Shown here in pieces: positions 8,004 to 17,266 of a stretch of DNA of 64,000 nucleotides; position 1 is the first letter of the stretch, and each line of letters starts with the position of its first letter. The DNA lies in assembly GCF_036345915.1 (NCBI RefSeq), contig NZ_CP107785.1, positions 7,130,001 to 7,194,000 of the forward strand, in the 5' to 3' direction. A program made the translations under genes and the position numbers. The notes below the pieces were generated by a model. That model ran no database searches. It saw only the letters and a list, made by a program, of their open reading frames with translations, and had not been told where the DNA came from. Origin of the DNA: Nocardia sp. NBC_00565. Lineage in GTDB: Bacteria > Actinomycetota > Actinomycetes > Mycobacteriales > Mycobacteriaceae.

Positions 8004-10562
8004 TTACTCGCCGGCGGCCTCGGCCACGGTGCCTTCACCCGCACCCGTGAGCACGACCTCGGGCTTCTCGTCCGTCGCGGGCTCCTTGGTCAGCTTCGCC
8101 TTAGCGGTGAAGGTGAACTTGGCGTCCTCGCCGGAGCCCTCGCCGTCCCAGCCCTCGACATCGACCACGATGGTCTGACCCGCACCGATTTCGCCGAAGA
8201 GGATCTTCTCCGACAACTGGTCCTCGATCTCGCGCTGGATGGTCCGACGCAGCGGCCGAGCACCGAGCACCGGATCGAAGCCGCGCTTGGCCAGCAGCGC
8301 CTTGCCCTGCGGGGCGAGCTCGATCTCCATGTCCTTGTTCTTCAACTGCTTGGCGACGCGGCCGATCATCAGATCCACCATCTCCACGATCTGATCCGTG
8401 GTGAGCTGGTGGAAGACGATGACATCGTCGATACGGTTGAGGAACTCGGGCCGGAAGTGCTTCTTCAGCTCGTCGTTGACCTTGAGCTTCATCCGCTCGT
8501 AGTTCGAGCCCTCGGCATTGCTCTGGGTGAAGCCCAGACCAACGGCCTTGGAGATATCCGAGGTGCCCAGGTTCGAGGTGAAGATCAGCACGGTGTTCTT
8601 GAAGTCGACCGTACGACCCTGGCCGTCGGTGAGACGACCGTCCTCGAGGACCTGCAACAGGGTGTTGTAGATCTCCTGGTGTGCCTTTTCGATCTCGTCG
8701 AACAAAACGACCGAGAACGGCTTGCGGCGCACCTTTTCGGTGAGCTGGCCGCCCTCTTCGTAGCCCACGTACCCGGGAGGGGCACCGAAGAGCCGCGATG
8801 CGGTGAAGCGGTCGTGGAACTCGCCCATATCGATCTGGATGAGCGCGTCGTCGTCGCCGAACAGGAAGTTCGCCAGCGCCTTGGACAGCTCGGTCTTACC
8901 GACACCGGACGGACCGGCGAAGATGAACGAGCCCGACGGACGCTTCGGATCCTTCAGACCGGCACGAGTACGGCGGATCGCCTTGGAGACCGCCCTGACG
9001 GCATCCTCCTGGCCGATGATCCGCTTGTGGATCTCGTCCTCCATACGGAGCAGACGGGTGGTCTCCTCCTCGGTGAGCTTGAAGACGGGGATACCGGTCC
9101 AGTTGGCCAGCACCTCCGCGATCTGCTCGTCGTCGACCTCGGCCACGACGTCGAGATCACCGGAGCGCCATTGCTTTTCGCGCTCGGCCCGCTTGGCGAC
9201 CAGCTGCTTTTCCTTATCGCGCAGTCGCGCCGCCTTCTCGAAGTCCTGCGCGTCGATCGCGCTTTCCTTCTCCCGGCGCGCATCGGCGATCTTGTCGTCG
9301 AATTCGCGCAGGTCCGGCGGAGCGGTCATGCGACGGATGCGCATGCGCGCACCGGCCTCGTCGATAAGGTCGATCGCCTTGTCCGGCAGGAACCGGTCGT
9401 TGATGTAGCGATCGGCCAGCGTCGCCGCGGCCACCAGCGCGCCATCGGTGATGGAGACCCGGTGGTGCGCCTCGTAGCGGTCGCGCAGACCCTTGAGGAT
9501 GTTGATGGTGTGCTCGACCGTCGGCTCGCCGACCTGCACCGGCTGGAACCGGCGCTCGAGTGCGGCGTCCTTCTCGATGTACTTGCGGTACTCGTCGAGG
9601 GTGGTCGCACCGATGGTCTGCAGCTCGCCACGGGCCAGCTTCGGCTTCAGGATCGAGGCCGCGTCGATCGCGCCCTCGGCGGCACCGGCACCGACGAGTG
9701 TGTGCAGCTCGTCGATGAACAGGATGATGTCGCCGCGGGTGTTGATCTCCTTGAGCACCTTCTTCAGGCGCTCTTCGAAGTCACCGCGGTAGCGGCTGCC
9801 CGCGACCAGGGAACCCAGGTCGAGGGTGTAGAGCTGCTTATCCTTCAGCGTCTCCGGGACCTCGCCGTTGACGATGGCCTGGGCCAGGCCCTCGACCACC
9901 GCTGTCTTACCGACACCGGGCTCGCCGATGAGGACCGGGTTGTTCTTGGTGCGGCGGCTCAACACCTGCATGACGCGCTCGATTTCCTTCGAGCGGCCGA
10001 TGACCGGGTCGAGCTTGCCTTCGAGGGCGGCCTGGGTCAGATTGCGGCCGAACTGGTCGAGCACCAGCGAGGTGGACGGAGTCCCGGCCTCGCCGCGTGA
10101 ACCGGATTCGACCGGCTCTTTGCCCTGGTATCCGGACAAAAGCTGGATGACCTGCTGGCGCACCCGGTTGAGATCGGCACCCAGCTTCACCAGCACCTGC
10201 GCCGCGACACCCTCACCTTCACGGATCAGGCCGAGCAGGATGTGCTCGGTGCCGATGTAGTTGTGGCCGAGCTGCAGCGCCTCGCGCAGACTCAGTTCCA
10301 GCACCTTCTTGGCACGCGGGGTGAACGGGATGTGACCGGACGGGGCCTGCTGGCCCTGGCCGATGATCTCCTCCACCTGGCTGCGCACACCCTCCAGCGA
10401 AATACCAAGGGACTCCAGCGACTTCGCCGCTACGCCCTCGCCCTCGTGGATCAACCCAAGCAGGATGTGCTCGGTGCCGATGTAGTTGTGGTTGAGCATC
10501 CGGGCCTCTTCTTGGGCCAGGACAACGACACGCCTCGCGCGGTCGGTGAACCTCTCGAACAT
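8004..10562 (-). CDS. clpC1: ATP-dependent protease ATP-binding subunit ClpC1
   Basis: AAA+ unfoldase that feeds substrates to ClpP1P2; essential in mycobacteria. It holds two N-terminal repeats ([13 protein letters not shown] occurs twice), a first AAA module with GEPGVGKT and IDELHTLVG, the UVR-like middle domain ([18 protein letters not shown]), and a second AAA module with GPSGVGKT, the ClpP loop region and the C-terminal D2-small domain. I place the start at ATG 10562 ([15 protein letters not shown], 852 residues, as in known ClpC1) because GAGGGAG precedes it; an ATG nine codons upstream lacks a ribosome site. The tail after residue 810 is variable and acidic. A strong terminator follows. 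Confidence 0.98.
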   Translation of the reverse strand: MFERFTDRARRVVVLAQEEARMLNHNYIGTEHILLGLIHEGEGVAAKSLESLGISLEGVRSQVEEIIGQGQQAPSGHIPFTPRAKKVLELSLREALQLGHNYIGTEHILLGLIREGEGVAAQVLVKLGADLNRVRQQVIQLLSGYQGKEPVESGSRGEAGTPSTSLVLDQFGRNLTQAALEGKLDPVIGRSKEIERVMQVLSRRTKNNPVLIGEPGVGKTAVVEGLAQAIVNGEVPETLKDKQLYTLDLGSLVAGSRYRGDFEERLKKVLKEINTRGDIILFIDELHTLVGAGAAEGAIDAASILKPKLARGELQTIGATTLDEYRKYIEKDAALERRFQPVQVGEPTVEHTINILKGLRDRYEAHHRVSITDGALVAAATLADRYINDRFLPDKAIDLIDEAGARMRIRRMTAPPDLREFDDKIADARREKESAIDAQDFEKAARLRDKEKQLVAKRAEREKQWRSGDLDVVAEVDDEQIAEVLANWTGIPVFKLTEEETTRLLRMEDEIHKRIIGQEDAVRAVSKAIRRTRAGLKDPKRPSGSFIFAGPSGVGKTELSKALANFLFGDDDALIQIDMGEFHDRFTASRLFGAPPGYVGYEEGGQLTEKVRRKPFSVVLFDEIEKAHQEIYNTLLQVLEDGRLTDGQGRTVDFKNTVLIFTSNLGTSDISKAVGLGFTQSNAEGSNYERMKLKVNDELKKHFRPEFLNRIDDVIVFHQLTTDQIVEMVDLMIGRVAKQLKNKDMEIELAPQGKALLAKRGFDPVLGARPLRRTIQREIEDQLSEKILFGEIGAGQTIVVDVEGWDGEGSGEDAKFTFTAKAKLTKEPATDEKPEVVLTGAGEGTVAEAAGE

Positions 10563-10757
10563 CGCTCCCTCACTCTCCTGCTCCGACATTCTGGCGTCCG
10601 ACGCTTCTGTGGCGTCAGCCTGCCATGAAGCCCGGGGGTTGCGGCCCCGACCTCCACTCTAGTTGGCAGGGGATTACGCCGCCTCCAGTCCACCCTATTG
10701 GGGACCGGCGACAGCACGGTCATTCACTCATAACGTGCTCGTTGCGGGATACGTTTC

Positions 10758-10779
10758 CGCTCAGGTTTTGCCCTGAGCG
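10758..10779. terminator. Hairpin between lipase gene and clpC1
   Basis: CGCTCAGG-TTTTGC-CCTGAGCG, 8-bp stem, about 30 bp past the lipase stop and about 200 bp upstream of clpC1. A third CGCTCAG follows at 10787. It could terminate the lipase transcript or be a regulatory palindrome for clpC1. The other sequence of the 249-bp gap (10563-10811) shows no gene. Confidence 0.45.
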
Positions 10780-10811
10780 AAATCGCCGCTCAGCGCTTCC
10801 CAACCATGGTG

Positions 10812-11750
10812 TTACCCGGTGAACGGCGGCACGAACTCGCACGGCACCGCACGCGCGTGCGCCGGATCGAGGGCATTCAGGACGAAGCGAGCGGTGCGCG
10901 GACTGCCCGCGATGGCCAGATGTTCGGAGAAGTCCGACGCGCAGCCGTCCTGTACGACAATGTTGGTCGCGTTCGGTCCGGTGACGAAACCCGAGCTGTA
11001 GGGGACGACGATCTCGTCGAGACCGGCCATGATGTTGGTGTAGGTGATGCCGGGGACGTAGACGCCGTCGCTGTTGAGGTCTTTCAGGAACGCGGAATCG
11101 CGCAACAACTCGGTACAGGCCTGGCACAGCGAACCGACCGCAGCCTGGAAGAAGGGCCCGGCCCCGAGGCGATCGGCAAATGCCGCCATGTCCGCACCGC
11201 CGCCCGCGTTGGAGCCCTGCCAGGCCGGTGCGATCGATACATATTTATCGATCTTGTCCGCGCCGCCGAGGCGCTTCGCGTAATAGTTCGGCATGACCGT
11301 GCCCTGCGAATGCCCGACCACATCCACCTTGTTCGCACCGGTCGCCGCCAGCACCTGATCCACGAACGCGCCGAACTGCACCGCGCTCTGCTCGATCGGC
11401 AGCATGCCGCCCACCGCGGAGATCGGCCACGGCAGGTCGTAGGCGCCGTAGGTCAGTGAGAAGACGCAGTAACCCTCGTTGGCCAGCAACGGTGCGTAGA
11501 GGCCCCAATTGGTCTGCGCACCACCACCGGTGCCGTGCGCCAGCACAACCGGATCGGGATGCTCGGCACTCGGCTTACACGACCAGTCATTCGAGCCCGG
11601 CAGCGAACCACCATGGTTGATCAGCTCATTCGGAATCCCCGCGAAGAAGTTGTAGTCGACCGGATACTCGGCCCGCGCCGGCCCCGCCGCACCGACCCAC
11701 AGCGCGGCGAGCACGCCGATGACGAGCGCGACCCCTGGAACACCCCGCAT
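10812..11750 (-). CDS. Secreted alpha/beta-hydrolase lipase/esterase (Lipase_2-like)
   Basis: 312 residues from ATG 11750, chosen because GGAGGT stands ideally before it; an upstream in-frame ATG at 11834 has none. A clear signal peptide (MRGVPGVAL... ending GPARA, cleavage near 27) predicts export. The mature part has the oxyanion stretch LAHGTGGG (70-77), nucleophile elbow GHSQG with Ser148, and later Asp and His candidates in LDEIVVP and DFSEHLAI. Cys58, Cys95 and a later CQAC suggest disulfides. The fold and elbow match actinobacterial secreted triacylglycerol lipases. A KstR-like palindrome lies directly upstream, linking expression to sterol or lipid use by inference. Confidence 0.88.
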   Translation of the reverse strand: MRGVPGVALVIGVLAALWVGAAGPARAEYPVDYNFFAGIPNELINHGGSLPGSNDWSCKPSAEHPDPVVLAHGTGGGAQTNWGLYAPLLANEGYCVFSLTYGAYDLPWPISAVGGMLPIEQSAVQFGAFVDQVLAATGANKVDVVGHSQGTVMPNYYAKRLGGADKIDKYVSIAPAWQGSNAGGGADMAAFADRLGAGPFFQAAVGSLCQACTELLRDSAFLKDLNSDGVYVPGITYTNIMAGLDEIVVPYSSGFVTGPNATNIVVQDGCASDFSEHLAIAGSPRTARFVLNALDPAHARAVPCEFVPPFTG

Positions 11751-11764
11751 GGCGACCTCCAAAA

Positions 11765-11782
11765 TCTGGAACGTGTTCCAGA
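11765..11782. promoter_or_regulatory. KstR-like operator palindrome upstream of the lipase
   Basis: TCTGGAAC-GT-GTTCCAGA, perfect 8-bp arms. It fits the published KstR consensus TNNAACNNGTTNNA (recalled from work on mycobacterial cholesterol regulators). It sits 15 bp before the lipase start, just upstream of its ribosome site, where a repressor would block transcription. Confidence 0.6.
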
Positions 11783-12026
11783 ACGTAGCGCAACTTATGG
11801 CCGCCATGGAGGTGGTTCGTCGAAGTCCCCGCACGAATCATCGCGACCCGCATTCGAGGCGGCCGCAGGGACGCCGTTTTCGGCGCGTAGATCGGCCTCA
11901 GGCGCGTTCTCCCGGTCGTGGCGGCATCGTTGCCCACCCCGCCCGTGACGGTCGCCAGAACGACGAAATCGGGCGTCGCGAGAACGATCGCCGACGTATC
12001 GGATTCGGAGTTGCTATCCCCAAAAA
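11783..12026. other. Non-coding gap between DUF1772 gene and lipase
   Basis: The 332-bp gap 11751-12082 holds the lipase ribosome site and operator on the left and the DUF1772 terminator on the right. The middle has no frame with a start, ribosome site and recognisable product; I see only the lipase promoter region there. Confidence 0.5.
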
Positions 12027-12069
12027 CCGCCGTCGGCGAGTCGATCAGTGATCGACCCGCCGACGGCGG
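12027..12069 (-). terminator. Rho-independent terminator of the DUF1772 gene
   Basis: A 20-base arm pair (CCGCCGTCGGCG-A-GTCGATC / GATCGAC-C-CGCCGACGGCGG) with one mismatch and a 3-base loop. On the minus strand it is followed by TTTTTG. Confidence 0.9.
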
Positions 12070-12082
12070 CACAGATAACCCC

Positions 12083-12763
12083 CTAACCGAGGTAGCGGCC
12101 CCCGGTCGCGGGCGAACCATACTGCGCGGTAGCGGGCCGAAATGCGAACTGCTGAGCCATGATCGGCGCCTGGTGCGGCTGACCAGCGGTCGGCGCGCCG
12201 AACTGCGCCGCCGGCCGATCCTGCGAAACCTGCTGCGCACCAGCTGAACCCGAGGCCTGCGTGCGACCGTGCTGGATGCCGACCACGAACAGCGCGCCGC
12301 ACAGCACCAGGAAGGCCAGCGTATGGATGATCGCGCGGATGATATTCCAACGGACCCAAGCGGATTCGAAATCGGCGCGCACCTTGACCAGGTCACCGAT
12401 CTGCGCCGGATCACCCGCGGCCGCCAGTTGATCGTTCAGCGGCACATTCAATCCGGAGGTCACCGCGAACGCGATCACATTGAGCACCAGGGCGACACCG
12501 AGCCAGATCAACGTGGTGCGGTGATCCTTGCCCAAATGCAGTGCGGCCGCGACGACGGTGAAACCGACGGTGCCGAGGAACCCGATCATGAACCACGGGT
12601 TGATGATCACCACATTGATCTTCTGCATCACATCGATCATCGTGCGATCACCGGTGCGGTTCAGCGCGGGCATCACCGATATCGCATAAGCGTAGAAAAC
12701 GCCCGCGATCAGGCCGGTTGCGAGGGTGGCTGCCACCAGCGCGGCGAGTCGTAGCGCGAACAT
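12083..12763 (-). CDS. DUF1772 (anthrone-oxygenase-like) membrane protein
   Basis: 226 residues with four membrane helices (about 5-27, 55-78, 84-105, 138-160). The region LNVPLNDQL ... FESAWVRWNIIRAIIHTLAFL is the usual DUF1772 pattern; this Pfam family also contains anthrone oxygenases, but bacterial members are mostly uncharacterised. The last 65 residues (from about 165) are a glutamine/alanine/proline-rich tail not typical of the family core and probably disordered. It is monocistronic: an FHA gene ends 147 bp upstream and a strong terminator follows. Confidence 0.8.
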   Translation of the reverse strand: MFALRLAALVAATLATGLIAGVFYAYAISVMPALNRTGDRTMIDVMQKINVVIINPWFMIGFLGTVGFTVVAAALHLGKDHRTTLIWLGVALVLNVIAFAVTSGLNVPLNDQLAAAGDPAQIGDLVKVRADFESAWVRWNIIRAIIHTLAFLVLCGALFVVGIQHGRTQASGSAGAQQVSQDRPAAQFGAPTAGQPHQAPIMAQQFAFRPATAQYGSPATGGRYLG

Positions 12764-12909
12764 GAATTTCTCCTGCCTCGAAACCCGGACCTGGTCCGAT
12801 TTATTCGGTCCGGCGATGAGTCAAGTACACCGGTTACCGTCCGGACCATCCATGGTTGAGGCGCTCGGCTACCTAAGCCACCGTCCACAGTTGGCACCAG
12901 GGGGTGGAC

Positions 12910-13533
12910 TCACAAGTCCCGATCAGAGATCAGCCCGCTCTGCATGGCCAAACCGGCCAGTCGGACCCTTTTCTGATTCTGCGGCAGATTTTCCACACCG
13001 AACTTGGCGAACAGCGCGCGCAGATGGGTCTTGATCGCGTCGACACTGAGGAACAATTCCTCGGCGATCTGCTGATTAGAGGCCGGGGTCGCGAAACCTG
13101 CCCCGTTCTTATACGGACGGCACAGTGCGATCAGCACCGAGCGCTGGGTGTCGGTCAGCGAGCGCAGCGTGGGAATCGTGCCGGTCGAGGTTCGAGTCGC
13201 GTCATCGGCCACACCACCGAAATCGTGGAACGACACCAGCGAGGTGCCGACCCGGATCCGATCGCCCGCCATCAGCCTGCGCCGGCCGACGAGTCGCTCG
13301 CCGTTGACGAAAGTGCCGTTGCGGGAAAGGCCGTCATCGACGATGGTCCAGTGTGCGCCGAGGTATTCGATCGCGGCATGCAGGCGCGAGACCTCCGCGT
13401 CCCAGCGCAACGCCACATCGGCGTGCGGGGAACGCCCGATGGTGACGCGCTCCTGGTCCGCGGTGAGCATGAACTCCTGCTGACGGCCCTCGTCATCGGT
13501 GAACCGCAACAACGATCCGACGAAACCAGTCAC
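12910..13533 (-). CDS. FHA-domain protein with C-terminal winged HTH
   Basis: 207 residues. The N-terminal FHA domain (about 25-105) shows ERVTIGRSPHADVAL, VSRLHAAI and LSRNGTFVNG, the residues that contact phosphothreonine. The C-terminal part (about 120-205) reads SLTDTQRSVLIALCRPY ... NQQIAEELFLSVDAIKTHLRALF, a LuxR-like helix-turn-helix. This architecture is common in actinobacteria and suggests that a Ser/Thr kinase signal is read by phosphopeptide binding and passed to DNA. A partner kinase is not adjacent; the kinase pair near 37-41 kb is a candidate only by inference. Confidence 0.88.
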   Translation of the reverse strand: MTGFVGSLLRFTDDEGRQQEFMLTADQERVTIGRSPHADVALRWDAEVSRLHAAIEYLGAHWTIVDDGLSRNGTFVNGERLVGRRRLMAGDRIRVGTSLVSFHDFGGVADDATRTSTGTIPTLRSLTDTQRSVLIALCRPYKNGAGFATPASNQQIAEELFLSVDAIKTHLRALFAKFGVENLPQNQKRVRLAGLAMQSGLISDRDL

Positions 13534-13679
13534 CGCGCCGATACCTCATCTCTCCATACCGCCAGTGACACCCTTCGCACAGTTCCATGGTGCCGCTTCC
13601 TGGTACCGCGAGCAAGATCAGTCAACGAGATCCCCGACCCCCGGCCTTCCTCATATCGAAGGCGTATCGCAAACGAGCC

Positions 13680-13713
13680 GCCGCCCGGGCGTCGCACGAT
13701 TCGCCCGGGCGGC
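13680..13713. terminator. Hairpin downstream of lsr2
   Basis: GCCGCCCGGGCG / CGCCCGGGCGGC, perfect 12-bp arms around a 10-base loop, 20 bp past the lsr2 stop. An A7 run lies on the gene side of the stem, not after it, so it is not a textbook U-tailed terminator on the minus strand. Confidence 0.65.
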
Positions 13714-13732
13714 AGCCCAATAAAAAAAGAAC

Positions 13733-14095
13733 TCAGCCCTTCGCGGCCTTGTTGTACGCGTCGGTGATGTCGGCGGAGATACGACCCCGCGCGGAGACCT
13801 TGTGTCCATTCCGGCGCGCCCAGTCGCGAATTGCGGCGCTTTGTTCACGATCGATCGAGACCCGGCTCTTCGGGCTCGTAGCAGCCGCACCGACCGCGGC
13901 CTTGACCCGGCGTCGGCCACTCACGCGCCGAGCACTCGAAACCCACTGTTCCAGTCCGTCGCGCAGCTGTGCAGCATTTGCCGACGACAGGTCGATCTCG
14001 TACGACACACCGTCGATCGCAAACTCAATGGTCTCGTCCGCGATGGACTCACCATCGACATCGTCGATCAGGCTAACGGTGACCTTCTTTGCCAT
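13733..14095 (-). CDS. lsr2: Nucleoid-associated protein Lsr2
   Basis: 120 residues from ATG 14095 ([15 protein letters not shown]); the frame continues 12 codons upstream without similarity, and GAGAGGAC lies before ATG 14095. The N-terminal half is the dimerisation domain ([14 protein letters not shown]). The C-terminal DNA-binding domain has the AT-hook-like core with [13 protein letters not shown]; in characterised Lsr2 an RGR tripeptide inserts in the minor groove of AT-rich DNA. It is an H-NS-like silencer of horizontally acquired genes. It lies downstream of lysS as in mycobacteria but with a 114-bp gap that can hold its own promoter. Confidence 0.97.
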   Translation of the reverse strand: MAKKVTVSLIDDVDGESIADETIEFAIDGVSYEIDLSSANAAQLRDGLEQWVSSARRVSGRRRVKAAVGAAATSPKSRVSIDREQSAAIRDWARRNGHKVSARGRISADITDAYNKAAKG

Positions 14096-14209
14096 GAGAT
14101 GAACGTCCTCTCGAAATCGTGCGACCCGCATACTAGGCCGATTACCCGACGTAAGAATACCCCGAATTCCGAAAATTCCAACCCGAGCCTCTGATGTGCA
14201 ATCCGATCG

Positions 14210-15778
14210 TCAGCGCGTGACTGGACGCACAATTGGGAACAGTATCGTTTCCCGGATTCCCAAACCCGTCAGTGCCATCAACAACCGATCGATTCCCATA
14301 CCCGTACCCGTTGTCGGCGGCATGCCGTGCTCCATCGCGGCGAGGAAGTCCTCATCGAGCACCATCGCCTCGTCATCACCCTGTGCGGCCAGCCGCGCCT
14401 GATCGACGAACCGCTCGCGTTGGATCACCGGATCGACCAACTCCGAATAGCCAGTTGCCAACTCGAAGCCGCGCACATAGAGGTCCCACTTCTCGGTAAC
14501 TCCGGGCTTGCTGCGATGCTGTCTGGTCAGCGGTGATGTCTCGACCGGGAAGTCGCGGACGAAAGTCGGCGCGTAGAGCTTGTCACCGTACTGGTGCTCC
14601 CACAGTTCTTCGACCAGTTTGCCGTGGCCATAGCCCTTGTCCTCGGGAATTTCGAGACCGACCCGATCTGCCAGCGCGCGTAATTCCTCGATCGAAGTTT
14701 CCGGAGTCACCGAGACGCCGAGTGCATCGGACAGCGAAGGGTACATCTCGACCGTTGCCCACTCGCCCCGGAGATCGTATTCGGTGCCATCGGCAAGGGT
14801 CACCACCTGCGTGCCGAACACCTCCTCGGCAACTTCCTGCACCAATTCCCGAACCATCCGCGCGGAGTCATCGTAGGTGCCGTATGCCTGATACGTTTCC
14901 AGCATTGCGAACTCCGGCGAATGCGTGGAGTCGGCGCCCTCGTTGCGGAAGTTCCGGTTGATCTCGAAGACCTGTTCCAGGCCGCCGACCACACATCTCT
15001 TGAGGAACAGTTCGGGCGCAATTCGCAGGTAGAGATCCATATCGAGGGCGTTGGAATGGGTACGGAACGGCCGCGCCGCGGCACCGCCGTGCAGCGTCTG
15101 CAGCATCGGGGTCTCCACCTCGAGGAAGCCGCGGTGCTCGAGCGCATTGCGCATCGCGCGCACCACCGCGACCCTGGTCCTGGCCATTTCCCTGGCCTCG
15201 GGACGCACGATCAGATCGACATAGCGCTGCCGGACCCGCGACTCCTCGTTCATCTCCTTGTGCGCCACCGGCAACGGCCGCAGGGCCTTGGCCGACATCG
15301 ACCAGGAATCGGCCATGACGCTCAATTCACCGGTCCGCGAAGAGATCACCTCGCCGTGCACGAATACGAAGTCACCGAGGTCGACATCGGCCTTCCAGGC
15401 CGCCAGCGCGTCGGCGCCGACACCATTGAGGCTGATCATCGCCTGCAACTTGGTGCCGTCGCCCTCCTGCAGCGTCGCGAAACACAGCTTGCCGGTATTA
15501 CGCAGGAAAATGACGCGGCCGACGACACCGGCACTCAGACCGGTCCGAGTGTCGGGCTCGAGGTCCGGATAGGCGGTCCGAATTTCGCCGAGAGTATGCG
15601 TGCGCGGCACCACCACCGGATACGCGTCACCGCCGTCTGCGATCAGCCGCTCGCGCTTCTCGCGCCGAATCCGCATCTGCTCCGGGACGTCATCCGCTTC
15701 GACGGCGGGACGGTTGGATTGCCCCGCGGGAACCGAGCCCGAGGAGCGACCGGACGAGGGCGTGTTCGGGGTGCTCAC
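14210..15778 (-). CDS. lysS: Lysyl-tRNA synthetase, class II
   Basis: 522 residues, GTG start at 15778. It joins lysine to tRNA(Lys). The N-terminal OB-fold anticodon domain covers about 75-190 ([20 protein letters not shown]), followed by the class II catalytic domain: motif 2 with [17 protein letters not shown], the adenylate region, and motif 3 with [17 protein letters not shown] near the C-terminus. The first 35 residues ([13 protein letters not shown]) are low-complexity and not needed for the fold. The start overlaps the stop of an R1 micro-ORF as GTGA, and the R1 element supplies GCGAGG as the ribosome site, so lysS translation is probably coupled to it. Confidence 0.97.
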   Translation of the reverse strand: MSTPNTPSSGRSSGSVPAGQSNRPAVEADDVPEQMRIRREKRERLIADGGDAYPVVVPRTHTLGEIRTAYPDLEPDTRTGLSAGVVGRVIFLRNTGKLCFATLQEGDGTKLQAMISLNGVGADALAAWKADVDLGDFVFVHGEVISSRTGELSVMADSWSMSAKALRPLPVAHKEMNEESRVRQRYVDLIVRPEAREMARTRVAVVRAMRNALEHRGFLEVETPMLQTLHGGAAARPFRTHSNALDMDLYLRIAPELFLKRCVVGGLEQVFEINRNFRNEGADSTHSPEFAMLETYQAYGTYDDSARMVRELVQEVAEEVFGTQVVTLADGTEYDLRGEWATVEMYPSLSDALGVSVTPETSIEELRALADRVGLEIPEDKGYGHGKLVEELWEHQYGDKLYAPTFVRDFPVETSPLTRQHRSKPGVTEKWDLYVRGFELATGYSELVDPVIQRERFVDQARLAAQGDDEAMVLDEDFLAAMEHGMPPTTGTGMGIDRLLMALTGLGIRETILFPIVRPVTR

Positions 15779-15855
15779 GACTGCGCCTCGCTGACGCTCG
15801 GCTCCGTCGCGAGCATTGCTGCTGTGCTGATGGTTCGCTCGCTTCGCTCACTCAC
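15775..15855 (-). CDS. R1 micro-ORF (26 codons) coupled to lysS
   Basis: GTG-initiated frame encoding [15 protein letters not shown] followed by [11 protein letters not shown] and a TGA that overlaps the lysS GTG by four bases. Near-identical frames precede the SDR (32749-32829) and the flavin reductase (59180-59260) with the same overlap. The last 14 nt hold GCGAGG seven or so bases from the lysS start, acting as its ribosome site. The peptide has no known function; the element may serve as a leader or translational coupler. A longer reading of the frame to 16008 is possible but lacks support. Confidence 0.55.
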   Translation of the reverse strand: MSERSERTISTAAMLATEPSVSEAQS

Positions 15856-16060
15856 GTCCGACAACACTAGCGGGCACCAAAAACCGTTTTGCGAGCCGCC
15901 CGGCCACTGTCCACCAGTAACGAGCCGACATCGGCCCGAACCCGGCAAAACACCCCGCATTCCGGGCTTCGCGCGCACGCCGAATATCGGACGCGTTCCG
16001 GCAATCAACCGAAAGCCATTGCACGCCCGTATGTTTCGAGATGGAAGTGGTTCGGCCTAA

Positions 16061-16492
16061 TTACAGTGTGGCGAGCGCCTCGACCTCACGGGCGAAGTGC
16101 GGCGCCCGAACTCCGACGGCGAGCAGGCCGGCCGCCTTCAATGCCTGGTAGCCGCCGATCACATCGGTGGCCCGGTGCAGACCGAGTTCCTGCAACGCGG
16201 CAGCGGCGAGACTGGAGGTATAGCCCTCCGAGCAGACAACGATCCATTCCACCTCGTGATCGGTGGCCAGCGCCAACCGAGCTGAACTCGACGGATCCAA
16301 ACGCCATTCCAGGACATTCCGTTCGATCACCAGCGCGCCGGGCAGTGCGCCCTCGCGAGCGCGTTGCGCCTGCGGCCGGATGTCCACCAGAATCGCGCCC
16401 CGGTCGATCGCCTTCGGTGTTTCGAAGGCATAGATCCGCTTCAGGCGGGCCCGTGCGTTCTCGAGCATCTGATCGATGGTCAAACGGGTCAT
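16061..16492 (-). CDS. Rhodanese-like sulfurtransferase
   Basis: 143 residues, one rhodanese domain. Active-site Cys87 lies in IVVCSEGYTSSLAA, the six-residue loop that binds the persulfide; the CDC25-like entry VDIRPQAQRAREGALPGA and the exit IGGYQALKAAG frame the domain. Its ATG shares one base with the dioxygenase stop (TAATG), so translation is coupled. Paired with cysteine dioxygenase it likely handles sulfite or persulfide made during cysteine breakdown. A downstream partner gene is absent; a gap of 205 bp separates it from the R1 micro-ORF and lysS. Confidence 0.88.
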   Translation of the reverse strand: MTRLTIDQMLENARARLKRIYAFETPKAIDRGAILVDIRPQAQRAREGALPGALVIERNVLEWRLDPSSSARLALATDHEVEWIVVCSEGYTSSLAAAALQELGLHRATDVIGGYQALKAAGLLAVGVRAPHFAREVEALATL

Positions 16493-17088
16493 TACATATC
16501 ACCTTCGGGCTGGTCGGTGAGGACGGTTCGGGAGCGCCGCAGTGTGCCGTGTCCGGTGACCTCGTAATAGGACATGGCGGTGAGCGGCGGAGAATAGGCG
16601 TGCACGCTGAGCGTCGGATCCAGCGGTCCCGCGGATTCAATGGCGGCGGGCGCACGCATCACGTCGTGCACCCAACCGATCGGGAACGAGGCCTGGTCGC
16701 CCGCGGTCAGCGTGCGGCGGCGCAATTCCGTTCCGTTCCAGCGGAATTCCGAGAGCGCGCCACTGAGCACAGTCAGTGCGCCGAGTGATCCGGCGTGGTC
16801 GTGCAATTCGGTGGACTTGCCCGGCGTCCAACTGATCAGCCAGACATCGACTTCGTCGTCGGCGAGCAACCGGGTCGCCCAGCGCTCATCGGCGGGCCAA
16901 ATTCCATTGGCGGGCAACAGATGGTCGTAGCGCCCCGCGAGCACGTCTTCGGCGCCCTCGTCGGTCAGCCGGAGCAGATCGGCGGGACGCAGGCGGGTGG
17001 GTAATGCGGAGGAGATCGCACGATCGAGCGGCGGGGTGGCCGACAAGGCGCTACGTGCCGAATTGATGGAAAGAACAGAAGAACGCAT
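16492..17088 (-). CDS. Cysteine dioxygenase (type I, cupin)
   Basis: 198 residues. A non-haem iron enzyme oxidising L-cysteine to cysteine sulfinate. The 3-His site is visible: H96 and H98 in ELHDHAGSLGA and H141 in IGWVHDVMR; the cupin core runs about 80-190. The context with a rhodanese and a Cys-Cys leader peptide supports cysteine as substrate. The ribosome site is GGAG, eight bases before ATG 17088, and part of it can pair with sequence inside the leader ORF (ACTCCTGG in the leader strand against CCAGGAGT). The first 30 residues are variable. It starts the two-gene sulfur operon. Confidence 0.88.
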   Translation of the reverse strand: MRSSVLSINSARSALSATPPLDRAISSALPTRLRPADLLRLTDEGAEDVLAGRYDHLLPANGIWPADERWATRLLADDEVDVWLISWTPGKSTELHDHAGSLGALTVLSGALSEFRWNGTELRRRTLTAGDQASFPIGWVHDVMRAPAAIESAGPLDPTLSVHAYSPPLTAMSYYEVTGHGTLRRSRTVLTDQPEGDM

Positions 17089-17094
17089 GAGCGA

Positions 17095-17194
17095 ATCTCC
17101 AGGAGTATGTCGACGGTCGAGGGACTAGGTCAGCCTCGAACGGTCGAGGCAGTCAGCCTCGACAACACTCCTGGGTGCTCACGCGGAAATACAT
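17095..17194 (-). promoter_or_regulatory. Cysteine-responsive leader/attenuator region of the dioxygenase operon
   Basis: On the transcript, the leader segment CCAGGAGT (plus 17174-17167) can pair perfectly with ACTCCTGG (plus 17106-17099), which includes the first two bases of the dioxygenase GGAG. Between them lie CGAGGC-TGACT-GCCTCG and an alternative CGAGG...CCTCG stem made from two direct copies of TCGAGGCTGAC. Ribosomes pausing at the two Cys codons would decide which helix forms. The direction of control is not readable without experiment. Confidence 0.65.
17153..17194 (-). CDS. Cys-Cys leader peptide (13 codons)
   Basis: The frame is MYFRVSTQECCRG then TGA. Two adjacent cysteine codons near the end are the hallmark of cysteine-responsive leader ORFs described in mycobacteria. 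No ribosome site precedes the ATG; instead a TGC-TACACT extended -10 box ends seven bases upstream, which predicts a leaderless transcript starting at the A of ATG. Confidence 0.75.
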   Translation of the reverse strand: MYFRVSTQECCRG

Positions 17195-17201
17195 GGACGC
17201 G

Positions 17202-17207
17202 AGTGTA
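17202..17207 (-). promoter_or_regulatory. -10 element for the leaderless Cys leader transcript
   Basis: TACACT with an upstream TGC (extended -10), seven bases before the leader ATG. Confidence 0.6.
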
Positions 17208-17266
17208 GCAGTGCATAAACCGGCGGCAAAGTGTCCGGCCATCAGCGCGCACCCACGGTAGGCATA

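Noticed and set aside
8409..10100. 563-codon plus frame
   Set aside because: Antisense shadow of clpC1.
13680..13732. Possible U-tailed terminator for lsr2
   Set aside because: The A7 run is on the gene-proximal side, so on the minus strand the U-run precedes the stem; kept only as a hairpin.
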